DNA of 64,000 bases from Cohaesibacter celericrescens (GCF_002866925.1 NZ_PKUQ01000016.1:1-64000); one strand, 5' to 3'; positions 1-9,383 are shown, counted from the first letter of the stretch. Made by a program: numbers and translations. The notes: generated by a model from the sequence alone, not told the origin.

Positions 1-272
1 TTTAAAAATTTACCAGAGGGTGGGGGAGGATGCTTGTTGCTAAATAGTATATTGCGCACATTTATTCATCGAATTGAATGATGTTGCCCTTCTTGAAAGG
101 CGAACATGGCGGCGGCTATCTAGACAGCTCTACGGGTCCCTGAAATTTTAAATTGGGGCAGCGGTTAGGGCTTTCTTGGCACGGTGTTTTAAAACAATGC
201 TGATTGGCCATCGTAGATAAATTGTTTAGCTATCTTATGGCTATGATTGACGATGGGCCGCTATTATTGAGG
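1..272. other. Left-edge stretch without a recognised gene
   Basis: No frame here has a start codon, ribosome site and recognisable protein together. One plus-strand frame is open from base 1 to a stop at 79-81 and could be the last 26 codons of a gene lying outside the window, but its residues match nothing I know. An imperfect inverted repeat (GGCCATCGT at 206-214, ACGATGGGCC at 250-259) lies just beyond the stop of the minus-strand gene to the right. It lacks a T-run, so I do not call it a terminator. Confidence 0.4.
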
Positions 273-881
273 TCATGTGTGGCAAAATACGACACTCAAA
301 TTGTTTGCGGGCATCTCGACGATTGAAGTTAGAGTCAAACCATATTGGTTGGCCGCATTTATCACGTCCTCCACCTGACGAATGCCCCAAGCGGGGTTTT
401 TTGCGCGCAGATAGGCATCAAATTCAGCGTTGCTATCGACAAATGGTCGTCCTTCTTGTCGATATGGGCCGTAAAGAACGAGCGTTCCTCCGGATGGAAG
501 AATGTTGCCAGCTTTCTTGAATAAACCCTGAGTCGCAGCCCAAGGGCTGATGTGCACCATGTTAATGGCTATCATCGCATCAGCATATTCGATAGGCCAT
601 GTTTCACTTGTTGTATCGATATCAAGTGGCGGTAAGAGATTGTTTTGGGTTTCTTCCTGCGACCATGCCTGTATCGATTCACGCGCCTGCGGAGAGGGAT
701 CTGAAGGTTGCCATGTCAAGGCTGGAAGCGAGGATGCGAAATGGAGAATATGCTCACCCGACCCACTGGCGATTTCCAGCACCGTACCGCTTTCAGGCAA
801 AACATCGCGCAACAGCTCAAGTATGGGGTCTCGATTACGAAGAGTAGACGGGCTGTGTAACTTTAGATCTTGATTCGGCAT
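273..881 (-). CDS. DUF938 family SAM-dependent methyltransferase-like protein
   Basis: This 202-residue protein of the DUF938 family is probably a soluble class I methyltransferase-like enzyme; its substrate is unknown. The glycine-rich SAM loop LEIASGSGEH is at residues 35-44, and a later strand with NMVHISPW and GGTLVLYGPY fits the family pattern through to the C-terminus. The length is normal for DUF938. I chose the ATG at 881 because GAGGGA lies nine bases upstream; an in-frame ATG at 905 has no ribosome site. It is transcribed alone and converges on nothing visible. Family assignment is firm; enzymatic activity is inference. Confidence 0.85.
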   Translation of the reverse strand: MPNQDLKLHSPSTLRNRDPILELLRDVLPESGTVLEIASGSGEHILHFASSLPALTWQPSDPSPQARESIQAWSQEETQNNLLPPLDIDTTSETWPIEYADAMIAINMVHISPWAATQGLFKKAGNILPSGGTLVLYGPYRQEGRPFVDSNAEFDAYLRAKNPAWGIRQVEDVINAANQYGLTLTSIVEMPANNLSVVFCHT

Positions 882-1090
882 GGAATGTTCCCTCAAATGA
901 AACATATATGTGAATTCTTATCCTAGAGCATATATGCCTTGCGCATTTTTCCGCTTTCGGTCGTTCGCACTAAATTTCCAACAATAAACTCGGCCGCGCC
1001 TTTTTTGAAAATCCCAGATTTTCGCAAGGCCATTGATGATTTTTGGGGGCTTTATTGGCAGTTAAGCTTATTTGTGCGTTTGCTTTTTTG

Positions 1091-3268
1091 TTAGGCGCGC
1101 TTTTTAGTTATTTTTTGACCCAATGCGAAAATTGCTTCAACTGCCTGCGGAATATCAGCGGCTACCATCGGTTTTGCGTGGAAGTAGCCCTGAATGGAAT
1201 TGCAGCCAATTTTGGCAACGCATTCTACCTCTTCGCGTGTTTCAGCACCTTCGGCTACGATACTCAAACCGAGACCTTGACCAAGTGTCACAATACCAGC
1301 CAATAGCTTTTGATTATGAACATCCTTGTCAACATTCATGACAAAGCTTCGATCAACCTTTAGCTGATCAAAGGGAAGCCGATTGAGATAGCCCAAAGAC
1401 GAATATCCCGATCCGAAGTCATCCAGAGAAAGAGAAACACCAAGGGCTTTTAGTTTGCCAAAAATTGCACGAATGCGGCCTTCGTCCTGCTCCACGAAAA
1501 GGCTTTCCGTTACTTCGAGGCAAATATGCTGTCCGGACAGCTGGTAACGCTCTAGTGCGCAGCGAACGACGTTCACAAAGTCAGGCTGCAAGAGCTGAAT
1601 TGGTGATACATTGACCGAGAGATGTTTGAAATCGAAACCGACATTTACCCAGTCGCGTGCCTGACGACAAGTTTGATCCAGAATTAGTGAACCGAGTTCT
1701 ACGATTAGCCCTTTGGATTCCGCAACCGGAATAAACTCGGACGGTGAAATCATTCCCTTGGTCTCATCGTGCCAGCGCGCAAGCGCCTCCAGACCGGTCA
1801 AGCTATTATCTGATGGATCGATTTGGGGTTGAAAATGCGGTATAATCCTTCGGTTTATAATTGCTTCGCGCAAATTGCGCTCTAGCTCGATCTGACTTTG
1901 CACATGCATGTACATTTCTTCAACAAAGACCGCGCAACAGTTCCCACCATCGTCCTTTGCCTTGCGCAAAGCGAGGTCGGCTTTCAAATGCGCTTCTTCT
2001 GCACCAACTGCATCTTGGGGTAGTCGAACTACGCCTAAGGATGCACTCAAATGCAGGTCTGTTGGCCCCAAATTAAAGGGTTTGTTCAGGCGGATTAACA
2101 AGGCGCTGCATACCCTAGAATGACTGGATACTTTTTGTTTTAGTGGCACTAAAACGGCAAATTGGTCGCCTGAGAGGCGTGATATCGAGGCTTGGTCGCC
2201 AGCAGTTTCCTTAATAGCCGATGCGACTTGCTTTAACAGCGTATCTCCGCCCGATTGACCGAAGGCAACATTGACATCCTTAAAGCGGTCCAGGTTGATG
2301 TGTAAAAGCGCCCATTCGCATTTGTTCGTCTTCACCTCGATGGCAACCTTGTTAAGATCAGCCAAATAGCGACTACGATTGCCCAGACCTGTCAATTTGT
2401 CAGTGTAAGCCAAATAGGCAAGTTCATGCTGAATGTCGACAACACGGGACAGACCCTGAGCAAGTGCACCAACTTCGTCAGAACGTTGTGTATAGGGCAC
2501 TGTGTTTGTGTTGTTGCCAGATGCTAGGTCATTGGCAAAATTGGCTAGCTTCTTGAGTGGCTGCAATTCAGCAGTCATCCTCCAGATGCCAAGTCCAACA
2601 ACGAGCATGAGGATCGCAATCGCGGAACCTGCAATCAATGTCTGAAGCTCAAGGCGCGCTGTGTGAAGATCATCAACCCACCCAACGTCAACGGCCAGCG
2701 CTCCTGATACCGTGCCGTCAGGCGATTGAATGGGCGTTAAATACGCAAGTCGCAATCGCCCCATGACCGGAACATCACCGATATGAGGCCGGTTTGCCAT
2801 GAGATCATCATAGGCCGGATGCCCTTTGGAGAGAGACATTGGCGGAGGCATGGAGCCATCTGGATTTCGAAATGTTGTAGCGAACCGGTCAAATTTCTGC
2901 GTATTGGGATTGAGTTTAAAAAGGTTGGCTGCCCCCTGATTGGTCAAGCCTATTTCCTTGAGAAGACTATCGTGCTCATTGCGAAACGTTAAGGCCTTTT
3001 CAGAGGACGCTGCCAAAATACGAATGGCCTCGGGACGCCCGGATTCATCTCTTTCGATAACAAATTCGTTCGCAAGACTATGGCTGAAGATAGATGCTGC
3101 CGCCCTTGCTGCGCGATCAATGCGGATCGCTGCATTGACCTCGCTTGCTTCGTAGAGTTTGGTGTAACTCAGGGTCGCCATCACAAAAATTGAGAGAGTA
3201 ACCAACGCAATCAGCAGTGCCATCACGCGGAACGTGAATCTGTTGAGTTTCGTAAAATGTGTACTCAT
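1091..3268 (-). CDS. Membrane sensor with degenerate GGDEF and intact EAL domain
   Basis: This 725-residue inner-membrane protein probably degrades cyclic-di-GMP. Two membrane segments (about 13-35 and 209-229) flank a periplasmic sensor region, followed by a HAMP-like stretch, a GGDEF domain (about 285-450) and an EAL domain (about 465-715). The GGDEF signature reads SGDQF at 366-370, so cyclase activity is unlikely. The EAL domain keeps EALAR (494-498), DDFGSGYSS, LKVDRSFV and VAEGAET, as expected of an active phosphodiesterase. The ATG at 3268 follows GTGAGAA; a TTG eight codons earlier has no ribosome site. The ligand sensed is unknown, and the gene stands alone. Confidence 0.9.
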   Translation of the reverse strand: MSTHFTKLNRFTFRVMALLIALVTLSIFVMATLSYTKLYEASEVNAAIRIDRAARAAASIFSHSLANEFVIERDESGRPEAIRILAASSEKALTFRNEHDSLLKEIGLTNQGAANLFKLNPNTQKFDRFATTFRNPDGSMPPPMSLSKGHPAYDDLMANRPHIGDVPVMGRLRLAYLTPIQSPDGTVSGALAVDVGWVDDLHTARLELQTLIAGSAIAILMLVVGLGIWRMTAELQPLKKLANFANDLASGNNTNTVPYTQRSDEVGALAQGLSRVVDIQHELAYLAYTDKLTGLGNRSRYLADLNKVAIEVKTNKCEWALLHINLDRFKDVNVAFGQSGGDTLLKQVASAIKETAGDQASISRLSGDQFAVLVPLKQKVSSHSRVCSALLIRLNKPFNLGPTDLHLSASLGVVRLPQDAVGAEEAHLKADLALRKAKDDGGNCCAVFVEEMYMHVQSQIELERNLREAIINRRIIPHFQPQIDPSDNSLTGLEALARWHDETKGMISPSEFIPVAESKGLIVELGSLILDQTCRQARDWVNVGFDFKHLSVNVSPIQLLQPDFVNVVRCALERYQLSGQHICLEVTESLFVEQDEGRIRAIFGKLKALGVSLSLDDFGSGYSSLGYLNRLPFDQLKVDRSFVMNVDKDVHNQKLLAGIVTLGQGLGLSIVAEGAETREEVECVAKIGCNSIQGYFHAKPMVAADIPQAVEAIFALGQKITKKRA

Positions 3269-3632
3269 TGAGATTTTCTCACTATTTGCCAAGTGATCGC
3301 CCGAGTTTCAAATGCGACCTGCATCCAAAATGCTCGTTTGCAGTGGTATTCTTTTGGGTAATATCGCCTTTCGCAGATAATACTTCGTTAGTGCTCCATA
3401 AAATCGGATTTCAGGGTTTATACTTACTTACCGCTGTTCGATTTCGCGATGCCTAATCGGAAGGGCTCATCGTCTGTGCGGCCCTGATTCTCAGTTTTTT
3501 GTAATGAGGAAAGAAACCCGCTCGCATGTCGGCGCGGCAAGGGCGCGCTGGGGGGCGAATTTTTCAGGCGATGCAGTCGGCTTTTGAGGGGATTTGATTG
3601 CTAAATACGGCTTGATGGGGTCGATGTTTGGT
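3269..3632. other. Intergenic gap, nothing recognised
   Basis: About 360 bases between two minus-strand genes, containing the promoter region of the EAL gene and the 3' flank of the lacI-type gene. I see no gene, no strong hairpin with a T-run and no repeat. Short frames on both strands lack ribosome sites. Confidence 0.4.
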
Positions 3633-4682
3633 CTACAGGGTTTTGGAAGGGTGGGGTGCGGTGGTTTCCCGATCAATGAAGCGAACGCCAAGGCTGAGGC
3701 GGCGGGCGCTTTTGGGCTCGTTTTGTGCTTGTTCCAATAGCAATTGGACTGCCTGATAGGCCATTTCCGGGCCATCAATTTCCATTGTGCTAAGGGGGGG
3801 AGAGGCGTGCGCACCGAGTGTCAAGCCGTCAAAGCCAACCACTGAGATGTCGTTTGGGACAGTGAGACCTATGGTGGTGATCGCACGTATAACGCCCAAG
3901 GCTACCATGTCGTTGGCGCAAAAAATTGCAGTGGGCCTTGGATTGCTGTTTTTAAGGAAGCCAGCCACAACATCACAGCATGCCATGCTGAGTTGATCGG
4001 GGGAGCCGACATCACAGATATGGCGTTGTTTGGAAAAGTCCAAACCCGCATCTTCCATTGCTTCGCGAAACCCCATCATGCGCCGTTTGAGGGATTCACG
4101 ATACAGATGGGTGACATGAAGTATTTCAGTGTGTCCGAGTTCGAGAAGCCTGCGTGTGACGTCTCTACCGCCAAAATAGTTGTCTGGGGAAACACTGGAA
4201 AGATTCATGTGTGTATCCATGCCGTTGACAAGGACGGCAGGGCGGCCAATGCTACGCACAGCGTCGATGACTGCGGTGTCGTCCAATCCCACAAGGAAAA
4301 TCGCGTCGGCGGCAGAAGAAAGCAATCGGCTGAAATCGCGATGCGCAATGTCTCTAGGGGTGAATATTGCGAGATCGATGTCTATTTTTTCTGCCCGAGC
4401 ATTTTGCAGAATCGCGTCTATAATTTGTCCATAGAAAGCGTCGTTGGATACATATCTGTCCATCGTTGCGACGACAGCAGACCGAATGCGCCCCGTGGCA
4501 GCAGCCCCCCGTCCGCTGATGCCGCTATAGCCAAGTTCTTCGGCTATTTTTGCAACCAAAGCACGATTGGCGGCGCTGACGCCGCCTCTATTATTGAAAA
4601 CCTTGGACACGGCTGCTACCGAAAGACCGGCCGCGGCAGCCACATCTTTCAATGTCGGTGTGGTTTGCGATTTTTTGTCCAT
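3633..4682 (-). CDS. LacI-family transcriptional regulator of the adjacent uronide locus
   Basis: This 349-residue LacI/GalR-type repressor has an N-terminal helix-turn-helix (about residues 9-32, [20 protein letters not shown]) and a periplasmic-binding-protein-like effector domain (about 70-340) with typical [14 protein letters not shown] and DISVVGFDG motifs. The ATG at 4682 has GGAGAAG eight bases upstream; a GTG five codons earlier would overlap that site. It lies 81 bases downstream of the GH88 gene on the same strand, and a candidate operator sits in that gap, suggesting autoregulation. By context the inducer is probably a uronic acid or unsaturated disaccharide product; that is inference. 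Confidence 0.93.
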   Translation of the reverse strand: MDKKSQTTPTLKDVAAAAGLSVAAVSKVFNNRGGVSAANRALVAKIAEELGYSGISGRGAAATGRIRSAVVATMDRYVSNDAFYGQIIDAILQNARAEKIDIDLAIFTPRDIAHRDFSRLLSSAADAIFLVGLDDTAVIDAVRSIGRPAVLVNGMDTHMNLSSVSPDNYFGGRDVTRRLLELGHTEILHVTHLYRESLKRRMMGFREAMEDAGLDFSKQRHICDVGSPDQLSMACCDVVAGFLKNSNPRPTAIFCANDMVALGVIRAITTIGLTVPNDISVVGFDGLTLGAHASPPLSTMEIDGPEMAYQAVQLLLEQAQNEPKSARRLSLGVRFIDRETTAPHPSKTL

Positions 4683-4718
4683 AGGTGTCTTCTCCACGGT
4701 GTCGACATATTTCGTAGG

Positions 4719-4738
4719 TCAACGAAAGTTTCGTCATG
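4719..4738. promoter_or_regulatory. Candidate LacI-type operator upstream of the regulator gene
   Basis: Centred on a perfect odd-length palindrome, ACGAAA-G-TTTCGT (4722-4734), in the 81-base gap between the GH88 stop and the lacI start. The 15 bases at 4722-4736 match 13 of 15 positions of the site at 5994-6008 in the GH88/dctP divergent promoter. The recurrence next to both transcription units makes it the best candidate for the binding site of the adjacent LacI-family protein. Confidence 0.55.
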
Positions 4739-4763
4739 TGGTTATATGGAAGCGTCGACACAA

Positions 4764-5948
4764 TTACCAGAAAAATTGCGTATGACCTTGCGAGCGCATC
4801 AAGGCTTCTATGAAATAGTAGTCTCCATAGGGCAACATGGCATCACAACGCCCTGCAGGAACATGGGCTGCACCATGGGCCAGTAATCCTTGTGCGCCTT
4901 CTGTTGTGGTGAGGTCACAGGTTTCAAGCAATCCATCCAATAACCGGTTGCCAAAAGCTCTCCAATGGTCAGATTCTTCATTTGGAATATCTTGATCCGA
5001 CAGCAAATAGAGACCTGCGGCCATTACGGCGGCGGCTGAACTGTCAAGATGAGGGGTCTCATGAGAGGCTAATGAAAAATCCCAAACCGGTACTGAGTCT
5101 GTGCCGAGCAGTGCTTCGGCCTTGGAGCAAACACGGCGTGCCATATCCAACATGTGTTTGTCGCCTGTATAGGCATAGCACTGCGTGAAACCATGCATCA
5201 GCCATGCCTGTCCGCGCGCCCAACATGAATTGTCAGCATACCCCTGATGGGTTTCACCACGCATTGGCTCACCTGTTGCGGGGTCAAATAGATAGGTGTG
5301 GAAGGTGGTGTCGTCGGCGCGCACCAGATGATCAGCGGATGTCTGGGCATGTATCTGTGCTATGTCACGATAGTCCGCGATGCCTGTTTCCTTGTGGGCC
5401 CAATGCAACAAAGCCAAGTTTTGGATCGTATCAGCAATCATGCGGCCATTTGTGAACTTGGCCCGTTCGGGGTCGTTTGCACCAAAGGGCGACCAAGCTT
5501 GAATATAGCCGCCTTCCGGGCGAAAACGGGATATCAGCGCAAATGCTGCAGAAAGTCCCATGTCACGGGCTTCTTTGTCGCCGGTCATCAGCCAGTCTGC
5601 AACGGAGTGTAGCGAGAACTGGAACCCTAGATCATGGTCTCGGAAACGGTGATTTTCTAATATTTTGCGATATTCCGGACGGCGTGCTTGTGCTGCATTG
5701 CGAAAGGCAGCATCTCCGGTGAGTTGATAGGCCAGCCAATATTGTCCGGATTGAAAGCCCATCACCCAGTCGGGGCCGTCACAATAAATCCACTTGTTGC
5801 CATCCGTGCCTATTTTGGGATTGCGCAAACCAATCGTTGCCATTTGCTCGTGCAGTCGGTCCACACATCGCTTTAAGGCCCGATCGTACCTGTCTTCAGT
5901 ATGCACTGATAGCTCTTGTGCAAAATATGGATTGTTGAGCCCGTTCAT
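4764..5948 (-). CDS. GH88 unsaturated glucuronyl hydrolase
   Basis: This 394-residue cytoplasmic glycoside hydrolase of family 88 has no signal peptide. Enzymes of this family hydrate the double bond of the 4,5-unsaturated uronic acid left at the non-reducing end by polysaccharide lyases, which releases the sugar. DHDLGF at 104-109 and the aspartate in IADTIQN (D173) sit where the two key acidic residues of the family are expected; WARGQAW (243-249), DSSAAA and the C-terminal LPYGDYYFIEAL also match. The ATG at 5948 has GGAG nine bases upstream; a TTG five codons earlier lacks one. It diverges from the TRAP transporter genes. No polysaccharide lyase is seen, so the substrate is probably supplied from outside. 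Exact specificity is unknown. Confidence 0.9.
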   Translation of the reverse strand: MNGLNNPYFAQELSVHTEDRYDRALKRCVDRLHEQMATIGLRNPKIGTDGNKWIYCDGPDWVMGFQSGQYWLAYQLTGDAAFRNAAQARRPEYRKILENHRFRDHDLGFQFSLHSVADWLMTGDKEARDMGLSAAFALISRFRPEGGYIQAWSPFGANDPERAKFTNGRMIADTIQNLALLHWAHKETGIADYRDIAQIHAQTSADHLVRADDTTFHTYLFDPATGEPMRGETHQGYADNSCWARGQAWLMHGFTQCYAYTGDKHMLDMARRVCSKAEALLGTDSVPVWDFSLASHETPHLDSSAAAVMAAGLYLLSDQDIPNEESDHWRAFGNRLLDGLLETCDLTTTEGAQGLLAHGAAHVPAGRCDAMLPYGDYYFIEALMRSQGHTQFFW

Positions 5949-6231
5949 ATCAGAAATCTCCAAAACTGTCTGTTGGGAGTATTTTCGTAAAAAAAGAAAA
6001 TTTCGTCAATAGAGAAAATTTATGTTGACGTTTCATCTGTGCAGAGTTTAGATTTGAGACAATCTGCTAAACGGATCACGGGGTGATATTGGCGGATTGT
6101 GAGGGCAAATAATGGTGCTTATTATATGAAATGTGATGCTAGAGACTTGGGTGAATAATGCTTTGTCTTTGCTGTTGCACGCGCCAAATTGTTCCCGATC
6201 AGAAATTTACAGTCGTAAAGGGTAGGAAAAA
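5949..6231. promoter_or_regulatory. Divergent promoter region of GH88 and dctP with operator candidate
   Basis: This gap carries the promoters of two divergent units. AAGAAAATTTCGTCA at 5994-6008 matches the palindrome before lacI at 13 of 15 bases. A further half-site pair, CGTCAA (6004-6009) and TTGACG (6025-6030), forms an inverted repeat. A single bound repressor here could control hydrolase and transporter together. I did not find an unambiguous -35/-10 pair. Confidence 0.5.
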
Positions 6232-7221
6232 ATGAAAGTTTCGCGAAAAATCTTGAGCTTGGCTTGTGTGTTGGCCGTTATGTCTACTGGTGCGATGGCA
6301 AAAACCTATAAGATCGCGACCAATGTGCAGGAAAAAAGCACAGCAGGCGAAATGATCTCGGAATTTGCCAAATCGGTGGCGGAGAAAACTGACGGTCGCG
6401 TCAAGTTCAAAGTCTTTTCAAACGGCGTTTTGGGTGATCAACTGGACTATTTCCAGCAAATCCAAAAAGGTGTGGTGGATGTTGGGTTGGTCAACAGCGC
6501 TGCTCTGGAAAATGTGATCCCAGCCTATGGCGTCGTGAACCTTCCTTACGTGTTCCGGTCTTCAGAGGAATATGGTAAGGTCATGGCCGATGCCGGTGTT
6601 CGTGCGGCTTTGTTCGATGCGGCTGCCAAGCATAATTTTGCGCCTCTCGGTTTCTTGTCCAGTGGCTTCCGTTCGCTGTATGTGACCACTCCAATCAACA
6701 GTGTGGCTGATATCAAGGGTAAAAAACTGCGCACCATGAGCAGTGAAACCTATATCGACATGCTCTCCCGCTTCGGTGCGGTTCCAACGCCTCTTTCCTT
6801 CGGTGAACTTTATTCCGCTATGCAACAGGGTGTTGTTGATGGTGCCGAGGGTGGTTTGGCCGGTCTGTGGTCCGCGAAATTTGGTGAAGTTGCCAAATAT
6901 GCGCTGAAAACCGAACAGACACGTCTGACCGATTTTGTGGTCACCAGCTTGGAATTCCAGAAAAGCGTTTCTGCAGAAGACCTCGAAACCATCAACGAGA
7001 TTTTTGCTGAGATTTCCAAACGTTCAATTGAATGGGCCGATGCCAGTGAAGCGCGTGACCTGAAGTTGGCCGTTGACAAAATGGGCGTCACCGTGGTGGA
7101 AATCGATAAAGGTCCTTTGATGGAATCTGTCGTGCCTATGTATAAAGATGCTATGAAAGATGCTGACAAAGCTGCGCTTTTGGGTGCGATCTTTAAAATT
7201 GAAGGCCGGACCTTCGACTAA
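6232..7221 (+). CDS. TRAP transporter substrate-binding protein, DctP family
   Basis: This 329-residue periplasmic binding protein has a signal peptide ending after AMA (residues 21-23). Such proteins deliver carboxylate-bearing ligands to a DctQM permease driven by the sodium gradient. The conserved arginines in GFRSLY (R147) and GKKLRTM (R167), then PTPLSFGELYSAMQQGVVDG, are the family hallmark; the R167 position normally pairs with the ligand carboxylate. The start has a purine-rich site (GGTAGGAAAAA). It is followed after 142 bases by the fused permease gene, with a strong hairpin between them. Context with GH88 suggests a uronate-containing mono- or disaccharide ligand; this is inference. 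Confidence 0.93.
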   Translation: MKVSRKILSLACVLAVMSTGAMAKTYKIATNVQEKSTAGEMISEFAKSVAEKTDGRVKFKVFSNGVLGDQLDYFQQIQKGVVDVGLVNSAALENVIPAYGVVNLPYVFRSSEEYGKVMADAGVRAALFDAAAKHNFAPLGFLSSGFRSLYVTTPINSVADIKGKKLRTMSSETYIDMLSRFGAVPTPLSFGELYSAMQQGVVDGAEGGLAGLWSAKFGEVAKYALKTEQTRLTDFVVTSLEFQKSVSAEDLETINEIFAEISKRSIEWADASEARDLKLAVDKMGVTVVEIDKGPLMESVVPMYKDAMKDADKAALLGAIFKIEGRTFD

Positions 7222-7277
7222 GGTTTAGCCAGAGGACTGACCAGTTATTACACTGGGATTTCAGCTGGAAACCAATT

Positions 7278-7301
7278 TGAGGCGGCCGATTGGCCGCCTC
7301 A
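7278..7301 (+). other. Intercistronic hairpin between dctP and dctQM
   Basis: A perfect 10-bp stem, TGAGGCGGCC (7278-7287) and GGCCGCCTCA (7292-7301), closed by GATT. No T-run follows, so it is not a classic terminator. Such elements often protect the upstream message and yield more binding protein than permease; that role is inferred from position. Confidence 0.7.
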
Positions 7302-7363
7302 TCCCTCCACATATATGGTCGGGGTGAAGACTGCGCTTGCCCCTGTTTGTCGGGAAGACCAAG

Positions 7364-9307
7364 ATGCAAAACAAGACCAAATCCGCCCCTGAAACCACTT
7401 CGCAAAATCACGATTTGGCAGACAATGCCGTTACCGTGCCCGGTTATGGGTTGTTGACAAAAAGCGTTGGAGTGGTGCTTGCCGTCCTTCTGGGCTTCAT
7501 GGCCATTCTGATTTCTTATCAGGTGATAGCGCGCTATTTCTTTAATGCCCCTAGCAGCCTATCCGTCGAAATGTTGCGTTTCTCTCTGATCTGGCTTGGT
7601 GTTCTGGGGTCAGCATATTGCTTTATGCTCAACAAGCACCTCAATTTGCCTTTGTTGGTTGACGCTTTGAAGCCGAAGAACCGTGATCGCCTTAAGTTGT
7701 TCAATGCCTCTTTGACGCTGTTGTTTGGTGCTTTGTTGGCGTGGGGTGGTTTTAATTCTATCCTTGCCAATGCGCTGACCAGAACGCCGATGCTGCATCT
7801 TTCAATGGGCACTTTGCAGAGTGTGCTGCTGATTGCCGGCGTATTGATCTGCATTTCTCAGCTTTTGCTGATATATACGTTGTTTAAACAGGGTTCATCC
7901 AAGATTATTGATCTGATCGGGATGGTGGTGTTGTTGTCCTTGGTCCTGTATCTGGCGAGCCTGTTCCGTGCTTCTGAGACATATATGTTCTGGGTTGATG
8001 AGCATCTTGAACTGTTTTCGACTGTTGTATTGTTTGGCACCTTATTTGCCTTGTTGTTCTTGGGCACTTCCATTGCCGTCGGGTTGGCTTTTTCTGGTAT
8101 TCTGACCCTTAGTTTGCAGGTTGATATTTCAGTGCTGTTCTCGACCATGGGCGAGAAATTATTCAGCGGCCTGGATTCTTTCGGATTTCTGGCTCTGCCC
8201 TTCTTTGTGTTGGCCGGTAATATCATGAACCAAGCAGGTATTGCCCGACGGTTGATTGATTTTGCCATGTTGTTTGGCAGACGCATTCCCGGCAGTTTGT
8301 GGCAGACCAATACGTTGGCCAATATGTTGTTTGGTTCACTGTCTGGTTCGGGCATTGCTGCGGCCACTGCAATTGGCGGTATCGTCTCGCCGATCGCCAA
8401 AGAAGAAAAATATGATATGGCCATAACCACTGCGGTCAATGCGGCTTCCGCTCCTTGCGGTATGCTCATTCCGCCGTCCGGTGCGCTGATTGTCTATTCC
8501 TTGATTACCGGTGGCAGTGCCTCAATTGTTGCTCTGTTTCTGGCTGGTTATGTTCCGGGGATGATCATGGGTGTCAGCGTTATGGCAGTTGCCTATATCT
8601 ATGCAAAAAATCGGAACTATTCAGTTGATAAAAGCCCCTTCCGTATGAGCGAAATGGCGCGTTCTTTTGCGATGGCGGCGCCGAGTTTGCTCCTGGTTGT
8701 TGTGGTGATTGGCGGTATTATTTTTGGTGTCTTCACCGCGACCGAAGGCTCTGGCATTGCGGTATTCTATTCCTTGGTGCTGGCATTGGTCTATCGTCGG
8801 TTGACGCCTCAGGTGCTTTATAAAGTCTTGTTGGATACCGCGGCGGCTACAGGTGTCATCCTGTTTCTGATTGCCTGCTCCAACCTGATGAGTTGGAGCA
8901 TGACCTTTGCGAGCATTCCCGATACGATTGGCGAGTTCCTGACCAGTCTATCAAACAACAAATATGTTATCTTGCTGCTGATCAACATCACATTGTTGGT
9001 GATTGGGGTGTTCATGGATATGGCTCCCGCACAGCTGATTTTCACTCCAATTTTCTTCCCGGTGGTAATGGAGCTTGGTGTGGATCCTGTGCATTTTGGT
9101 ATCATCATGGTCTACAATCTGTCGATGGGCGTGGTGACACCTCCGGTTGGCACCGTGTTGTTTGTTTCCTGTAGTGTGTCCGGAGAGAAAATCACGAAGG
9201 TAATACGGCCCTTGTTGCCTATCTTCTCGGTGCAGATTGCAGGTTTGCTCCTGATTACCTTTATTCCAGCTTTGTCCTTGACGTTGCCTCGCTTGTTTGG
9301 CGTCTAG
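7364..9307 (+). CDS. Fused TRAP transporter permease, DctQ-DctM
   Basis: This 647-residue integral membrane protein joins both TRAP permease subunits. The small four-helix DctQ part covers about residues 30-180, a linking helix follows, and the large DctM part with many helices covers about 215-647, including the conserved GSLSGSGIAAATAIGG and the helix pairs ending in MAPAQLIFTP and NLSMGVVTPPVGTV. It imports the DctP-bound ligand with sodium. The ATG at 7364 follows GGGAAG; a TTG nine codons earlier is a weaker choice. QM fusions are well known in the family. Its only obvious partner is the adjacent dctP. Confidence 0.93.
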   Translation: MQNKTKSAPETTSQNHDLADNAVTVPGYGLLTKSVGVVLAVLLGFMAILISYQVIARYFFNAPSSLSVEMLRFSLIWLGVLGSAYCFMLNKHLNLPLLVDALKPKNRDRLKLFNASLTLLFGALLAWGGFNSILANALTRTPMLHLSMGTLQSVLLIAGVLICISQLLLIYTLFKQGSSKIIDLIGMVVLLSLVLYLASLFRASETYMFWVDEHLELFSTVVLFGTLFALLFLGTSIAVGLAFSGILTLSLQVDISVLFSTMGEKLFSGLDSFGFLALPFFVLAGNIMNQAGIARRLIDFAMLFGRRIPGSLWQTNTLANMLFGSLSGSGIAAATAIGGIVSPIAKEEKYDMAITTAVNAASAPCGMLIPPSGALIVYSLITGGSASIVALFLAGYVPGMIMGVSVMAVAYIYAKNRNYSVDKSPFRMSEMARSFAMAAPSLLLVVVVIGGIIFGVFTATEGSGIAVFYSLVLALVYRRLTPQVLYKVLLDTAAATGVILFLIACSNLMSWSMTFASIPDTIGEFLTSLSNNKYVILLLINITLLVIGVFMDMAPAQLIFTPIFFPVVMELGVDPVHFGIIMVYNLSMGVVTPPVGTVLFVSCSVSGEKITKVIRPLLPIFSVQIAGLLLITFIPALSLTLPRLFGV

Positions 9308-9316
9308 TCTGGACAG

Positions 9317-9353
9317 CCTGCGTCAGTTTTCCTCCCGCTGGCGCAGGTTTTTT
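9317..9353 (+). terminator. Rho-independent terminator after the TRAP permease gene
   Basis: The stem CCTGCGTCAG (9317-9326) pairs with CTGGCGCAGG (9338-9347), with one G-T wobble, and is followed directly by TTTTTT. It lies ten bases after the dctQM stop and would reduce read-through into the DUF2264 gene. Confidence 0.8.
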
Positions 9354-9358
9354 CAATA

Positions 9359-9383
9359 GGGCTCGTCTTTTGTTGGCGAGCCC
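9359..9383 (+). other. Second hairpin before the DUF2264 gene
   Basis: A 7-bp perfect stem GGGCTCG (9359-9365) and CGAGCCC (9377-9383) immediately follows the terminator. No T-run follows it. The tandem arrangement suggests partial attenuation of the last gene of the operon, or a processing site; function is inferred. Confidence 0.45.

Noticed and set aside
60-272. Inverted repeat GGCCATCGT/ACGATGGGCC as a terminator
   Set aside because: The arms are 35 bases apart, one base is bulged and no T-run follows.
3993-4886. 297-codon plus-strand frame opposite lacI and the GH88 end
   Set aside because: It is fully antisense to two well-supported genes, Cys-rich and unlike any family.
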